64,000 bases of DNA from Undibacterium piscinae (GCA_003970805.2 CP051152.1:1-64000); one strand, 5' to 3'; shown: positions 37,850 through 48,645, counted from the stretch's first letter. The notes: generated by a model not told the origin, from the letters alone. Numbers and translations: made by a program.

Positions 37850-40600
37850 ATGATCGAAACTAAAGCCACCTGTTGTTACTGCGGCGTAGGCTGTGGGGTA
37901 GTGATACAAAGCGATGGTCAGCAAGTGCTGGGCGTACGCGGCGACCCCGATCACCCTGCCAATTTTGGTCGTCTGTGCAGTAAAGGCAGCACCCTGCATT
38001 TAAGCGCGCAACCCGGCATACAAAAGCAGGTCCGCGCGCTATACCCGGAGATGCGCAGTAGCCGCGATCAAGCGCGCGTGCGTAGCGACTGGGATAGCAC
38101 GCTAGGGAGTATGGCCCATCGTTTCGCTGAGACAATCGCCAAACATGGCCCCGATAGCGTGGGATTTTATATTTCCGGTCAATTGCTGACCGAAGATTAC
38201 TATGTCTTCAATAAGCTCGCGAAAGGCCTGATAGGCACCAATAATATCGATAGCAATTCGCGCCTGTGCATGTCCAGCGCGGTAGCCGGTTACAAACAAA
38301 CCCTGGGTGCCGATGCGCCGCCTAGCTGCTATGAAGACCTGGAGTTGGCCGAGCTGATTTTTATCGTCGGCTCCAACACTGCCTATGCTCACCCCATCCT
38401 GTACCGGCGCATAGAAGCGGCGAGAAAAAATAATCCGGCACTCAAGGTGATCGTCGCCGATCCGCGCCGCACCGATACCGCCCGCGAAGCCGACTTGTTC
38501 CTGCAGATTTTACCGGGTACCGATGTCGCATTGTTCAACGGTATGTTGCATCTTTGCTTGTGGGAAGACCTGATAGACCTCGATTATATTGCTGCACACA
38601 CCGAAGGTTTTGCCGATCTTAAGCAAACCGTGCGTGCCTATACCCCGGCATTTGTGGCGCAGACTTGCGGCATCCGGGAAGAAGATCTGATCTTGGCGGC
38701 ACGCCTGTTTGGCCAGTCTAAAGCCAGCTTGTCGCTGTATTGTCAGGGCCTGAACCAATCGGCATCCGGCACCGCCAAAAACGCTGCGCTGATTAACCTG
38801 CACCTGGCGACCCATCAGATCGGCAAACCCGGCGCCGGGCCTTTTTCATTGACCGGCCAGCCGAATGCCATGGGCGGACGCGAAGTCGGCGGCATGGCCA
38901 ATCTGCTGTCGGGTCACCGCGATCTTGCCAATCCCCGGCATAGAGCCGAAGTGGCCGCCTTATGGGGCGTAGCGGACGTGCCGGAAAAACCGGGTAAAAC
39001 CGCGGTCGAGCTGTTTGAAGCCGTGCGTCAGGGCGAGATCAAACTACTCTGGATAGTCTGCACCAATCCGGCCCAATCCATGCCTGAGCAAAACCTGATC
39101 CGCGAAGCCTTAAACAAGGCCGAACTGGTGATCGTGCAGGAAGCCTATCGCAGCACCGCTACGGTGCCGTATGCCGACATACTTTTGCCTGCCACGACCT
39201 GGGCGGAAAAATCGGGTACCGTCACCAATTCAGAGCGGCGTATCTCGCGCGTCAATGCCGCAATAGCGCCGCCGGGCGAGACCCGCCATGATTGGGCGAT
39301 AGCTACCGCTTTCGCCCGTAAGCTGGAAAAATTCCTCGATAAGCCATGGACCATTTTTCCTTACGATACGCCGGAAGATGTCTGGCTAGAGCATAGGGAG
39401 AGCACACGCGGGCGCGACCTCGACATTACTGGATTGTCGTATCAACTGCTCGATAGTCAGGGCCCGCAGCAATGGCCTTTTCCGGCCGGTGCGACTCATG
39501 GCCAACCGCGTTTGTATGAAGACGGTATCTTTCCCACCGCCAACGGCCGCGCCAGATTCGTGAATGTCGACTATCAACCGGTAGTCGATAAGATCGATGC
39601 GCGCCATCCGTTTGCACTCACTACCGGACGCTTGCGTGATCAGTGGCACGGCATGAGCCGTACCGGTACCGTCGCGCAATTGTTTTCGCATGTGGCTGAA
39701 CCCGGCATCGAGATGGCGGCGCCAGATATGGCAAGACGTTTCCTGAAAAACGGCGATCTGGTGCATGTGACGAATAAGCGCGGTTCGCAGATTTTTACCG
39801 TCAGCGAAAGTGATGAGATGCGTCCCGGCCAGACTTTCATCGCCATGCATTGGGGTGAGGAATATGTTTCCGGGCGCGGTCATGGCAGCAACTTCAGCGT
39901 AGGCGTGAATGCCTTGACCTCGCCGGCGCTGGACCCTAGCTCTAAACAGCCCGAGCTTAAGCATACTGCGGTGAAGATACTTAAAGCCGAGTTGCCGTGG
40001 CGCTTTCTGGCATTTGGCTGGACAGACGCAGCACAGGCGTTGAGCTTGCAGTTAGCGTTGCGGCCTTTCATGCGCGATTTTGCCTATGCCTCTTGCGTGC
40101 CGTTCGGACGTGACAAGGTGGGCGTGTTGTTTCGCGCCGCTGACGATTACGCCGCCGCACCGGAATTGCTGCAACAGATAGAAAACCTGTTCGGCATCCA
40201 TGGCGCCCAGGGCTTGCGTTACGACGATGCCAGACGTGGCAATTCCAGACATATTTTGCTCAGGGATGGGGCATTGGCGGCGGTTGCGCTAGCCGGTGAT
40301 ATTTCTGCCGAAAGCTGGCTCAAGGCTTATCTGCTCGATCAGCAACCGGTCGCTAAGTTGGGCCGCATGTTGCTCATGCCAAGTACCAGCGCGCCGCAAG
40401 GTTTCAAACCGCGCGGCAAGGTAGTCTGCAGTTGCCTCAATGTGGCCGATACGGAGATCAATACGGCACTGGAAACGCTGGATGGTGCACCGCTGGACAT
40501 CCTCGCTGGCCTGCAGTCGCGCCTGAAGTGCGGCACCAATTGCGGTTCCTGTGTGCCTGAGCTCAAGAAGATGATTTTTTTGAAGACGGTAACATTGCTG
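37850..40600 (+). CDS. nasA: Assimilatory nitrate reductase catalytic subunit, extreme 3' end replaced
   Basis: NasA reduces nitrate to nitrite in the cytoplasm using a Mo-bis-MGD cofactor. The N-terminal TCCYCGVGCGV...GRLCSKG holds a [4Fe-4S] cluster. NSRLCMSSAVAGYKQTLGAD, IFIVGSNTAYAHPILYRRIE, LTGQPNAMGGREVGGMANLL and TGRLRDQWHGMSRTGTV are molybdopterin-site segments. The C-terminal BFD-like [2Fe-2S] domain has CSCLNVADTEINTAL and CGTNCGSCVPELKK. At about 40570 the homology stops, and the frame runs on into the complement of the OPT transporter gene, ending at 40696 with PPSAPPAM. Probably 10-40 natural residues are missing. The cofactor domains are complete. No separate FAD-binding electron-transfer subunit gene is adjacent. 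Confidence 0.92.
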
Positions 40601-42733
40601 GACGTTGCCCAGTCGCCTAATTTCTTGTCGAAATCGGTCAGGATACCTGCGGTGAAGGCGATCACGATGCCGCCCAGTGCGCCACCGGCGATGTAGCCCG
40701 ATGCCAGTAATGTGCCTGAGCCGCTGTGCTTGCTGCTGTTCTTCGCTGAGGTTTTTGTTTTGCTCAAGTTTGTTATTCCTGCGGTCTACCAGCCAGAGGA
40801 TAGCGGCAGATACACGCCGACCGCAAACGCCAGCGAAGGGATGCCGGCCATCTCCAGTACCAGCGCGATCATGACGCCAAACAAGACCAGCGTCCATGGC
40901 AATTGCTGATCGAGTATGCCCTTGATGATGTAGGACATCAGCACCGCTTTCGGGGCATCGTATTTTTTCACTTCGGTGCCGTCAGGACGCTTGTTGTGGG
41001 CGCCGTTGATGCCCGGATCAACCAGATATACGACTTTGCCGGCATTATCGACCAGATATTTACCGGCCGGGCCGCCCACGGTGTCGTTCTTATGCCAAAC
41101 CTTGTAGCTGGCCTGGTCGTGTTCGGCTTGCGGGCCTTGCAACTGGGCGGTGTCCGTCATGCGGGCCTTGCAACTTGTCCGATGCATCGGTACTCAGATT
41201 AGGCGCCACTTGGGCCGCAGGTACATACACGGTGCCGGCATCATTGAGCTTGAGCAGGATAGGTCCGAGTATCAGGGCAGAAGACAGGGCTCCGGCCAGG
41301 ATCGCGTATTGCTGCAGACGTGGGGTCGCACCCAGGATGTAGCCGGTTTTCAGATCTTGCGAGGTAGTGCCGGCGTTGCTGGAGGCGATGCAGACGATGG
41401 CACCGACCGACAAAGCGGTTACATAGTATTGACCGCCGGTCCAGCCCATGATCAGGAAAATCAGGCAGGTGAACAGCAGCGTCGCCACTGTCATGCCGGA
41501 GATAGGGTTGGAAGACGAACCTATCTCACCGGTCAGGCGTGACGACACAGTGGCGAACAGAAATCCGAACACCAGAATCAGCAAGGCACCGAGAAAATTC
41601 ATGTGCAGCGGGGTGGCCAGGGTAATGACAGCGATAATTGCCAGCGCGCCGATAATGACCCATTTCAAGGGAATGTCTTGATCGGTACGCAGGCGCGCCG
41701 CATTGATGCTGGCGGCGCCTTTGCCCAGGCCCGATAAGCCGGCTGACAAGCTGCGCCAGATAGTAGGCATGGCGCGCACCAGGCTGATCAAGCCACCGGC
41801 CGCCACTGCACCGGCACCGATGTACAGCACGTAAGCGCTGCGGATATCATGCGGATTCATTTCACTGATCAGCTTGACACCCGGACTCAATGGTACGGTC
41901 AGCGCATCACCAAAAAACTTGATCATCGGGATCAGCAGCAGATACGACATCACGCCACCGGCAGCCATGACAGCAGCGATACGCGGACCGATGATGTAAC
42001 CGACGCCGAGCAATTCGGGCGAGACTTCTATTCCCATCGAGCCGCCTTTGAGCGGTGCACCGAACGCCACTTCCGGCGTATCTTTCCAGCCCTTGAAGGC
42101 AACGTTGAAGACCTTGTACAAGATGCCGACGCCGAAACCGCCAAAGATGATGGCGGCGCGTTTGCTTGCCTCATCCTGCGCATGCGGATTGCTCGCTTCA
42201 CCGGCCGCTTCACGCGAGGCCGGTGTGGCGGCCGCTTTCAATACCTCGGCACAGGCCGTGCCTTCCGGATATTTTAGTTCGCCATGTTTTTCCACGATCA
42301 TGGCACGACGCATCGGTATCATCAGCAAAATGCCGAGCAGACCACCGAGTACCGCGACCAGTGCCACCCTGGAAATTTCCAGGTCAAACCCCAGAATCAG
42401 GATAGCTGGCATGGTCACGCCCAAGCCAAACGCGATTGATTCACCGGCTGAGCCTGCGGTTTGCGTAATGCTGTTTTCCAGGATGGTCGAGTCTTTGCCG
42501 CCGAATTTATTGATCAGGCGAAAAAAAGTAATCGCAATCACCGCCACCGGTATCGAGGCGCTGACGGTGAGACCGACCTTGAGCACCAGATACAACGACG
42601 AGGCACCAAAGATCATGCCGAGTACCACCCCCATGACGAGGGCGCGAATGGTGAATTCCGGTAGGTTTGCCGAGGCGGGAATATAGGGTTTAAATTCTGG
42701 TTTCAAGGCCGCAGGGGCGAGATCATTTGGCAT
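40573..42733 (-). pseudogene. OPT family oligopeptide transporter with several frame breaks
   Basis: This is an OPT-family inner-membrane transporter. Frame 1 (from 42733, MPNDLAPAALKPEFKPYIPA) runs through about 12 membrane helices, including GKDSTILENSITQTAGSAGE and GAIVCIASSNAGTTSQDLKT, to about 41190. There a 31-bp insertion between two copies of TGCGGGCCTTGCAACT shifts the frame; without it DASDKLQGPQAEHDQASYKV reads straight through. Frame 2 continues to VYLPLSS at about 40800, where roughly 30 bases are missing (expected loop TPIFVGGxxR-like before WLVDRRNNKLEQNK). A third change near 40720 leads into GSGTLLASGYIAGGALGGIV, and the gene ends abruptly at about 40573 against nasA. The start at 42733 fits the conserved N-terminus. 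Confidence 0.8.
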
Positions 42734-42909
42734 TTTTCTACCTTGTTGTGGTGTCAAATTCAGACTGGAGCTAGGTTGTGCCGCAGTCTGGCGCGAAGAT
42801 AATTTTCTGGTGTCTCCGCCAGAAAATTATCAAAATATTCAATCTGCGCATTATCACGCTTTTTCCCTAGGCCATGCAATCCTAGAGTGGCGTAAATGTA
42901 CAGTGTGCG

Positions 42910-44223
42910 CTAGCTGTGTTGCGCCTGTGCCTGCGTATTTTCGTGCATGGCCAAAGCCGGTAATACTTTAATGGCGCGGATGATAGGGTTTTTCCATGCC
43001 AGCCACGCCAGCAATAAGGCTGCCAGTCCGGCAAAGCCTAGCGCATAGCGTAGCCCAAGATGCTCTCCCAGCCACCCTCCGATTAATGCCCCGGGGCCGG
43101 CCGGCAACAGTATCAGCCAGCGCATGGTGCTGGTCATGCGACCAAGCATGGGTTCGGGCGTCACAGCCTGACGCAGCGCCAAAAAATTAATGAAAATCAG
43201 GACACCACCGATGGAATAGCAGCCCAGCATCAGGGCAAAGGCGACAATGCCCCAAGCATTGGCTGGTGCCAGAGCCAACAGACCCCAGCCCAGACTACAG
43301 ACGGCTACCCCCAGCACCATGCACGGGCCGGGCCCGAGTGCGCGACTGATGCGATGTCCATAGACGCTGGCGATGATGGTGCCGACGCCCATACCCATGT
43401 AGCTCAGGCCCACGGCCTGCTCGGACAAGCCGAGGATGCGCGTGGCAAATAGTATCTGCACAACCAGCGCGGCGTTGTAGCATAACTGCCAGCCGCCTAC
43501 CATCAGTGCCAGGGCGATCAACAGGGGCTTGTCGGCGACAAAGCGCACGCCCGCCTTAAGGTCGCTCCAGAAATGGGCGTCCTTTCTTACCGGACGTATT
43601 TCGACAATTTTGATACCGCGCAGAATCAGTGCTGAACTTAGCAATAAGGCGGCATCAGCCAGCAGCGCGAGTGGTGCACCGAGTAGTTTGATTAGTGCGC
43701 CGGCAGTGGCAGGCCCGGCCACTTCCGCCCCCGAACTCGCCAGCGCATTTTTGGCATAGGCTTCTACCAGACGTTCGCGTGGCACGATTTGGGTCAGGAC
43801 GATTTGCGCGGCGGTACCCGCCGTGGTGTTGACTGCACCGATCAGAAAACCGACCAGATATAGCAGACCCATGTTCAAATAACCAAAGTACCATGCCAGC
43901 GGTACGCTGGCGACGCCAAGCGCAATCAGGCTTTCGCCGACAATGTAGACCGGAAGTTTGCGTACCCGGTCTAGCCAGACGCCGGACGGCAGTGACAGCA
44001 GCACGAAGGGCAGGGTCTCCATAAAAATCAATACCCCCATCTGGGTAGGACTGGCGTGCAGCAATACCGCCGCAGTCAAGGGCAAGGCCAGCATGGTGAT
44101 CTGGGCGCCGAAAGAGCTGATCAGGATGGAACTCCAGAGACGACGGTAGATCAGGTCGCGTAACAGGTCATGCTTGGGGAGTGAAAAACGCAGCGATAAT
44201 CTTTGCCTGAGGGATGTGAACAT
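42910..44223 (-). CDS. MFS transporter (drug/siderophore exporter type)
   Basis: This is a 437-residue MFS protein with 12 hydrophobic segments. The FETLPFVLL..PSGVWLDRVRKLPVYIVGE-like region (observed LSLPSGVWLDRVRKLPVYIV) is motif A, and NALASSGAEVAGPATAGALI is the 'EntS/MFS_3' TM5 signature. I chose ATG 44223 (MFTSLRQRLSLRFS); the upstream extension has no similarity. Substrate unknown; relatives export drugs or siderophores. No siderophore genes are near. The 259 bp upstream to the exonuclease start are divergent, AT-rich, and hold no element I can name. Confidence 0.82.
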   Translation of the reverse strand: MFTSLRQRLSLRFSLPKHDLLRDLIYRRLWSSILISSFGAQITMLALPLTAAVLLHASPTQMGVLIFMETLPFVLLSLPSGVWLDRVRKLPVYIVGESLIALGVASVPLAWYFGYLNMGLLYLVGFLIGAVNTTAGTAAQIVLTQIVPRERLVEAYAKNALASSGAEVAGPATAGALIKLLGAPLALLADAALLLSSALILRGIKIVEIRPVRKDAHFWSDLKAGVRFVADKPLLIALALMVGGWQLCYNAALVVQILFATRILGLSEQAVGLSYMGMGVGTIIASVYGHRISRALGPGPCMVLGVAVCSLGWGLLALAPANAWGIVAFALMLGCYSIGGVLIFINFLALRQAVTPEPMLGRMTSTMRWLILLPAGPGALIGGWLGEHLGLRYALGFAGLAALLLAWLAWKNPIIRAIKVLPALAMHENTQAQAQHS

Positions 44224-44482
44224 TTTTTTACCAATACGGTTTGCCGGTGCTGGCGCGCTGAGCGCAAATGATGGTCTCTCCTGGCCCGTCGATATAATCG
44301 GCGCCAGGCAAAAGACCGGATAGAAAAGCAAATGCAAATAGGTTTTGAGGAAATAATCGCAGAGTGCGCATTTGGCCGGACAAAATGCAGGAGCCAGCGA
44401 TTACAATGCGGGAAAAGCTTATAAGTTTTTGTTGTTTTAAATTGAGTGCTTATTTTAATTTTAGTTCCTGCAGGATGGAAAA

Positions 44483-45352
44483 ATGTTTGAAAAACCTATC
44501 GTGATGATTGACTTTGAAACCTCAGGCATGAGCCCGGATCAGGGTGATCGCGTTACCGAGGTGGCCGCCTTGCGCATAGTCGGTGGCGAAGTGGTCGATC
44601 GATTCGTCTCCCTGATCAACTGCAACGTGCGCATCTCGTCGTTTATTACGCAATTAACGGGCATCACGCAGGCTATGGTCAACCGCGCACCGTCTTCAAC
44701 GGAGGTGATGCCGGAATTACTCAGGTTCATAGGCACCGATACGCTGGCCGCGCATAACGCCAGTTTTGATGAGAAATTTTTGCAGGCTGAAAGCGCACGT
44801 CTGGGTTTGCGTTCACAGCACGATGGTTTGATCTGTTCCGTCAAACTGGCGCGCCGGGTTTATCCTGGCTTGAGCAGTTACTCGCTGGGGCCTTTAGCGG
44901 CGTCATTGGGGATACGCTTCAAGGGCAATGCGCATAGGGCCGAGGCGGATGCCGAAGTGGCATCGGCTTTGCTGTTGCACGTAGGTGCGCATCTGGGCGA
45001 ACGCTATGGTATGCGCAGTGTCGATCCGCTGCTGCTACAGCAAATCAATAAGCTAACGGCAGCCAAGGTGCCCGCTTATCTGGATAAGCTAAAGGCTGCC
45101 CCTGTCGCCCAGCCTATGGTCGCCGCGAAACCATCAAAAACCGCAAAAAAAGAAGCTGAACCGGTGCAGCGTTACCGGCATTACAAGGGCGGGATTTATG
45201 AGCTTGTCTGTGAGGCGACACAGGAGTCCGATCTGACGCCGGTGATCGTATATCGCTCGCATAATGGCAGTATCTGGACCCGGCCGAAACAGGTGTTTTT
45301 TGAGATGGTGGAAGTCAACGGGGTGATGCAGCAGCGCTTCACCCCGTTATAA
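44483..45352 (+). CDS. DnaQ-like 3'-5' exonuclease fused to DUF1653
   Basis: Residues 1-170 are a DEDDh exonuclease: IDFETSGMSPDQGDRVTEVA (Exo I, D and E), LAAHNASFDEKFL (Exo II) and HRAEADAEVASALL (Exo III, H and D). A linker rich in Lys and Ala (VAAKPSKTAKKEA) follows. Residues about 228-289 are a DUF1653 domain: RYRHYKGGIYELVCEATQES, TPVIVYRS, IWTRPKQVFFEMV and QQRFTPL. Nearly all DUF1653 proteins are small stand-alone proteins, so the fusion is unusual. It likely trims 3' ends of DNA or RNA; the DUF1653 part could bind nucleic acid, but this is speculation. Confidence 0.85.
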   Translation: MFEKPIVMIDFETSGMSPDQGDRVTEVAALRIVGGEVVDRFVSLINCNVRISSFITQLTGITQAMVNRAPSSTEVMPELLRFIGTDTLAAHNASFDEKFLQAESARLGLRSQHDGLICSVKLARRVYPGLSSYSLGPLAASLGIRFKGNAHRAEADAEVASALLLHVGAHLGERYGMRSVDPLLLQQINKLTAAKVPAYLDKLKAAPVAQPMVAAKPSKTAKKEAEPVQRYRHYKGGIYELVCEATQESDLTPVIVYRSHNGSIWTRPKQVFFEMVEVNGVMQQRFTPL

Positions 45353-45359
45353 GCATGGC

Positions 45360-46847
45360 TTAGTGCGCTGCTGACGTTGCTGCGGCCGGCGTTGCGCTGG
45401 CGGTGATCAGCTTACGTAATAGCGGGATCAGGATAATCATGGTGACGCCGACGGCAACGCTGCCCCAGCCAAGGCTGGAAAAAATATGGCTGTAGGTAGC
45501 GTTGGTGGAGGACGCAAGACCTTCGGTCGCTTCAGGAATCAGTCCGGAGAAATAGCTTGCCAGCACCGAGGCGACGCCGGTAACCAGCATCCAGGTTCCC
45601 ATCATTACGCCCTGATATTGGCGCGGTGCGAGTTTGCCTATCATGGCGTAGCCTACCGGTGAGATGAGCAGCTCCCCCAGACTTTGCAGTATGTAGCTGA
45701 GGGCTATCCATTTGAAGGCGCTTAGTCCGTCTGCGCCAGCCAGCGAGATACCTAAAGGCAGTACCAGAAAGCCGGCGCCTATCAAAATGAGTGATGCCGA
45801 AAACTGTTTTGGCACGTCGATGTTCCAGCCCTTGGCGCGCAATTTGTCAAACCAGATTGCCACCAGCGGGCCACCGACCATAATGACGAAACTATTGATG
45901 TTTTGTATCCACTGCGGCGCGATCTCTATACCCCAGACCTGGCGATTGACATTGTTGACGGCAAACAGTTGCAGGCCCATAGGTGCCATCTGATACAGCG
46001 TCCAGAATACCAGGGAACCCAGAGTCAGTATCAGGTAGGCGGACATATTATTGCGCTCCCTGGCATCACGATGCTTCAGGGTAAGAAATCCCATGATCAG
46101 TGCGATCATGATGCCTGTGATGATCACCAGATTACCGCTCAGTTCGGCATGTTGCAGCATGACATAAACCAGTGGTACCAATCCTATCAACACCGTCAGG
46201 CCTAGCGCAAAACGTAATTTGAATTGGGTGGGGCTGACGTCCAGCAATTGTGTATTGAGATCGCCCAATACTTTCCAGTTGAATCCTGCCAGTACGATCG
46301 CCAGAAAATTACCTACGGTGGCAAAGATGAACAGGCTAGGATAATCTTCCTGTAGCTGGAAATAGCCGGCAACGGTAAAGCCGACAAAAAAGCCCAGGTT
46401 CATGCCGGCATAGTTCCACAGGAAAGCGCTTTCGCGGCGGTCGTCTTCGGGTTTGAATCTTTGCGTCAGCATCAGATTAAGGCAAGTAACGTTGAGGCCG
46501 CTACCGGTCAGGAAAAATGCCAGGCCCCAATACAGTTGCGAAACCGAGCCGCCGGAAATCCAGGCGCAGCCTATCACTTGTAATACCATGCCGCCGACAA
46601 ACAGGTTGCGGTTACTCATGAAACGCCCGCCTAAGTAGCCGCCGAATAAATGCAGGCCATAGTTAAACGCGCCAAATACGCCCATGATGGCAGTGGCATC
46701 CTTGGTGCTGAAGTTGAGCTTTTTGGTGGCATATAGCACCAGGGTCGAATACAGGACGGCAAAGCCCAGGGTGGCAAATATCTGTATGAAAAACAGGGCG
46801 CCGGCACCATCGGGAATGGCAGCAATTTTTTGTTTAAGTGTGAGCAC
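45360..46847 (-). CDS. POT family proton-dependent peptide transporter
   Basis: The 495-residue membrane protein takes up di- and tripeptides with protons. The N-terminal ATLGFAVLYSTLVLYATKK is a diverged E-x-x-E-R-F/Y-like region, GGYLGGRFMSNRNLFVGG is the PTR2 signature part 1, and RESAFLWNYAGMNLGFFVG part 2. SPVGYAMIGKLAPRQYQGVM corresponds to the conserved TM10 motif. It has twelve to fourteen helices. It starts at GTG (46847) with GGAG six bases before it. It is convergent with the exonuclease gene, 8 bp apart. Confidence 0.88.
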   Translation of the reverse strand: MLTLKQKIAAIPDGAGALFFIQIFATLGFAVLYSTLVLYATKKLNFSTKDATAIMGVFGAFNYGLHLFGGYLGGRFMSNRNLFVGGMVLQVIGCAWISGGSVSQLYWGLAFFLTGSGLNVTCLNLMLTQRFKPEDDRRESAFLWNYAGMNLGFFVGFTVAGYFQLQEDYPSLFIFATVGNFLAIVLAGFNWKVLGDLNTQLLDVSPTQFKLRFALGLTVLIGLVPLVYVMLQHAELSGNLVIITGIMIALIMGFLTLKHRDARERNNMSAYLILTLGSLVFWTLYQMAPMGLQLFAVNNVNRQVWGIEIAPQWIQNINSFVIMVGGPLVAIWFDKLRAKGWNIDVPKQFSASLILIGAGFLVLPLGISLAGADGLSAFKWIALSYILQSLGELLISPVGYAMIGKLAPRQYQGVMMGTWMLVTGVASVLASYFSGLIPEATEGLASSTNATYSHIFSSLGWGSVAVGVTMIILIPLLRKLITASATPAAATSAAH

Positions 46848-47182
46848 GCGGGTCTCCGGGTTTTTTGTCGATGTCGTTTGCGCTGAAGCGACACATCATT
46901 ATTTTTAAAGACTACTTTGAAAGATTGCAAAAACAGATTCAACACAAGGAGTCGTCAGGCAGTAAGCGCCAGGCTCTTCCTTTAGCGTCTCGCATTGTAA
47001 ATCAAGAGCTAAAAAATTTTATTAGGATCTTACGGCTTGGAAATGAATGATCGCCCCGCATGACTGATCGGATGGCACTTGTATCGCTGGATTATTTTGC
47101 GGCAGGTCTTTTGAATGATGCAACAAGTACATCTGTACTCGAAAGCGTGCGAAAATCGAGGGATTATTGTTGTGGAGTGCAT
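46848..47182. other. Intergenic region upstream of the POT and TupA-like genes
   Basis: This 335-bp divergent region is AT-rich. I see no clear sigma-70 or sigma-54 promoter, operator or hairpin. An in-frame open stretch from 47060 precedes the TupA-like start but has no conserved features. Confidence 0.4.
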
Positions 47183-48040
47183 ATGTCTAAGTTAGTGCCT
47201 CAGTTAGTGCCTAAGTTCGCACCTAAGTTCGCACCTAAGTTCGCGATATTCCTAGCCGCGGGTCTGTTGCTGGGCGGTGCGGGTCAGGTTGCCAGTGCAC
47301 AAGATATTTTGCGCTTGTCGACTACCACCAGTACCGAAAATTCAGGCTTGCTCAAGGCCTTGTTGCCGGCCTTTGAAGCCAGGACGCATATCAAGGTTCA
47401 TGTTATTTCTGTCGGCACCGGCAAGGCGCTGGAGCTGGCAAAGAATGGCGATGTCGATGTGACGCTGGTACACGCGCGCGCAGCCGAAGACAAGTTCATG
47501 GCGGAAGGCCATGGCGTGAATCGTCGCGATGTCATGTACAACGACTTCATTATTGTCGGCCCGGTCGAAGATCCGGCTGGCGTTTCTGGCAGCCGCGATG
47601 TGATTGTCGCACTACGTAAAATTGTCGCGGCTAAGGTGAAATTCATTTCTCGCGGTGATCATTCCGGCACCGATCAGATGGAGCAAAGCTACTGGAAAGA
47701 AGCTGGCGTCAAACCGGCTGCCGGCGCTTACGTTTCCGCCGGTCTGGGCATGGGCGAGGTCTTGACCATGGCAGCGCAAATGCAGGGATACACCCTGACC
47801 GATCGCGCCACTTACGGCGCTTACCGTGCCAAGACCGGTTTGGCGGTACAGGTCGAGGGCGATGCCAAGATGTTTAATCCTTACGGCATCATCGCGGTCA
47901 ATCCTGCCAAATACAAGGACATTAATATCCGTGGTGCGAATAGCCTGATTGAATGGATGACTTCCGCCGAAGGTCAGAAAAAGATCAATGAATTTAAAGT
48001 CGACGGACAGCAATTGTTTTTTTCGTCCTACAAAAAATAG
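47183..48040 (+). CDS. TupA-like tungstate/molybdate-binding periplasmic protein
   Basis: After a signal peptide (LLLGGAGQVASA, cleaved before QD) the mature protein begins ILRLSTTTSTENSGLLKALL, the conserved opening of TupA-type oxyanion-binding proteins. Further marks are VGTGKALELAKNGDVDVTLV, VMYNDFIIVGP, FISRGDHSGTDQMEQSYW and GMGEVLTMAAQMQGYTLTDR, all of which shape the oxyanion site. No permease or ATPase gene lies next to it. Its start at 47183 has GGAG 5 bases before it; the frame is open up to 47060. Five 12-bp units (47189-47248) encode KLVP, QLVP, KFAP, KFAP and KFAI at the N-terminus. The next gene, a molybdo-enzyme [2Fe-2S] subunit, supports a Mo/W link. Confidence 0.82.
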   Translation: MSKLVPQLVPKFAPKFAPKFAIFLAAGLLLGGAGQVASAQDILRLSTTTSTENSGLLKALLPAFEARTHIKVHVISVGTGKALELAKNGDVDVTLVHARAAEDKFMAEGHGVNRRDVMYNDFIIVGPVEDPAGVSGSRDVIVALRKIVAAKVKFISRGDHSGTDQMEQSYWKEAGVKPAAGAYVSAGLGMGEVLTMAAQMQGYTLTDRATYGAYRAKTGLAVQVEGDAKMFNPYGIIAVNPAKYKDINIRGANSLIEWMTSAEGQKKINEFKVDGQQLFFSSYKK

Positions 48041-48084
48041 CATAAATAAAAATTTCAATAATATGAGTATCCAGGGAGACCAGT

Positions 48085-48552
48085 ATGACGATCAGTTTTA
48101 AGGTAAATGGCAAGTCGGTGGCATGTAATTCTGAGGCGGCCACGCCTCTGTTATGGGTGATTCGTGACGAGCTCGGCCTGACCGGCACCAAGTTTGGTTG
48201 TGGTGCGGCGCTGTGCGGTGCCTGCACCGTGCATCTGGATGGCGAGCCGGTGCGTTCCTGCCAGACGCCCTTGTCCAGCGTGGCGGGTAAACAGGTGGCG
48301 ACCATAGAGTCTTTGTCGCCCGATAATTCGCATGTCTTGCAAAAAGCCTGGATTGCGCACGATGTGCCGCAATGCGGCTATTGCCAGTCGGGGCAGTTGA
48401 TGAGTGCCGCCGCCTTATTGGCGAGCAATAAAAATCCTAGCGACAGCGATATCGACAATGCCATGAGCGGCAATATTTGCCGTTGTGGTACTTACCCTCG
48501 CATGCGTGCAGCGATCAAGACCGCTGCGGCTGAGTTGCGCGCTTCCAAATAA
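48085..48552 (+). CDS. [2Fe-2S] subunit of a xanthine-oxidase-family molybdoenzyme
   Basis: The 155-residue protein has the two clusters of CoxS/IorA-type subunits: a plant-ferredoxin-like set ([18 protein letters not shown] and RSCQTP) and an all-helical set ([21 protein letters not shown]). It passes electrons from a molybdopterin catalytic subunit. That catalytic subunit, normally the next gene, is not here: only 93 bp separate this gene from xdhC. It has GGGAG 6 bases before its start and lies 45 bp after the tupA-like gene. Confidence 0.92.
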   Translation: MTISFKVNGKSVACNSEAATPLLWVIRDELGLTGTKFGCGAALCGACTVHLDGEPVRSCQTPLSSVAGKQVATIESLSPDNSHVLQKAWIAHDVPQCGYCQSGQLMSAAALLASNKNPSDSDIDNAMSGNICRCGTYPRMRAAIKTAAAELRASK

Positions 48553-48645
48553 TTAATTTTCGATAACGCAGTATTCATGCGCCTAGCAGGGCTTTTTGCC
48601 TCGGTAAGGCGCATGGATGCTGCGTGTCGCATTGCAGGATGAGGT

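Noticed and set aside
47060..47182. Upstream extension of the TupA-like gene
   Set aside because: The signal peptide and ribosome site both point to 47183; the extra 41 residues are not typical of secreted proteins.
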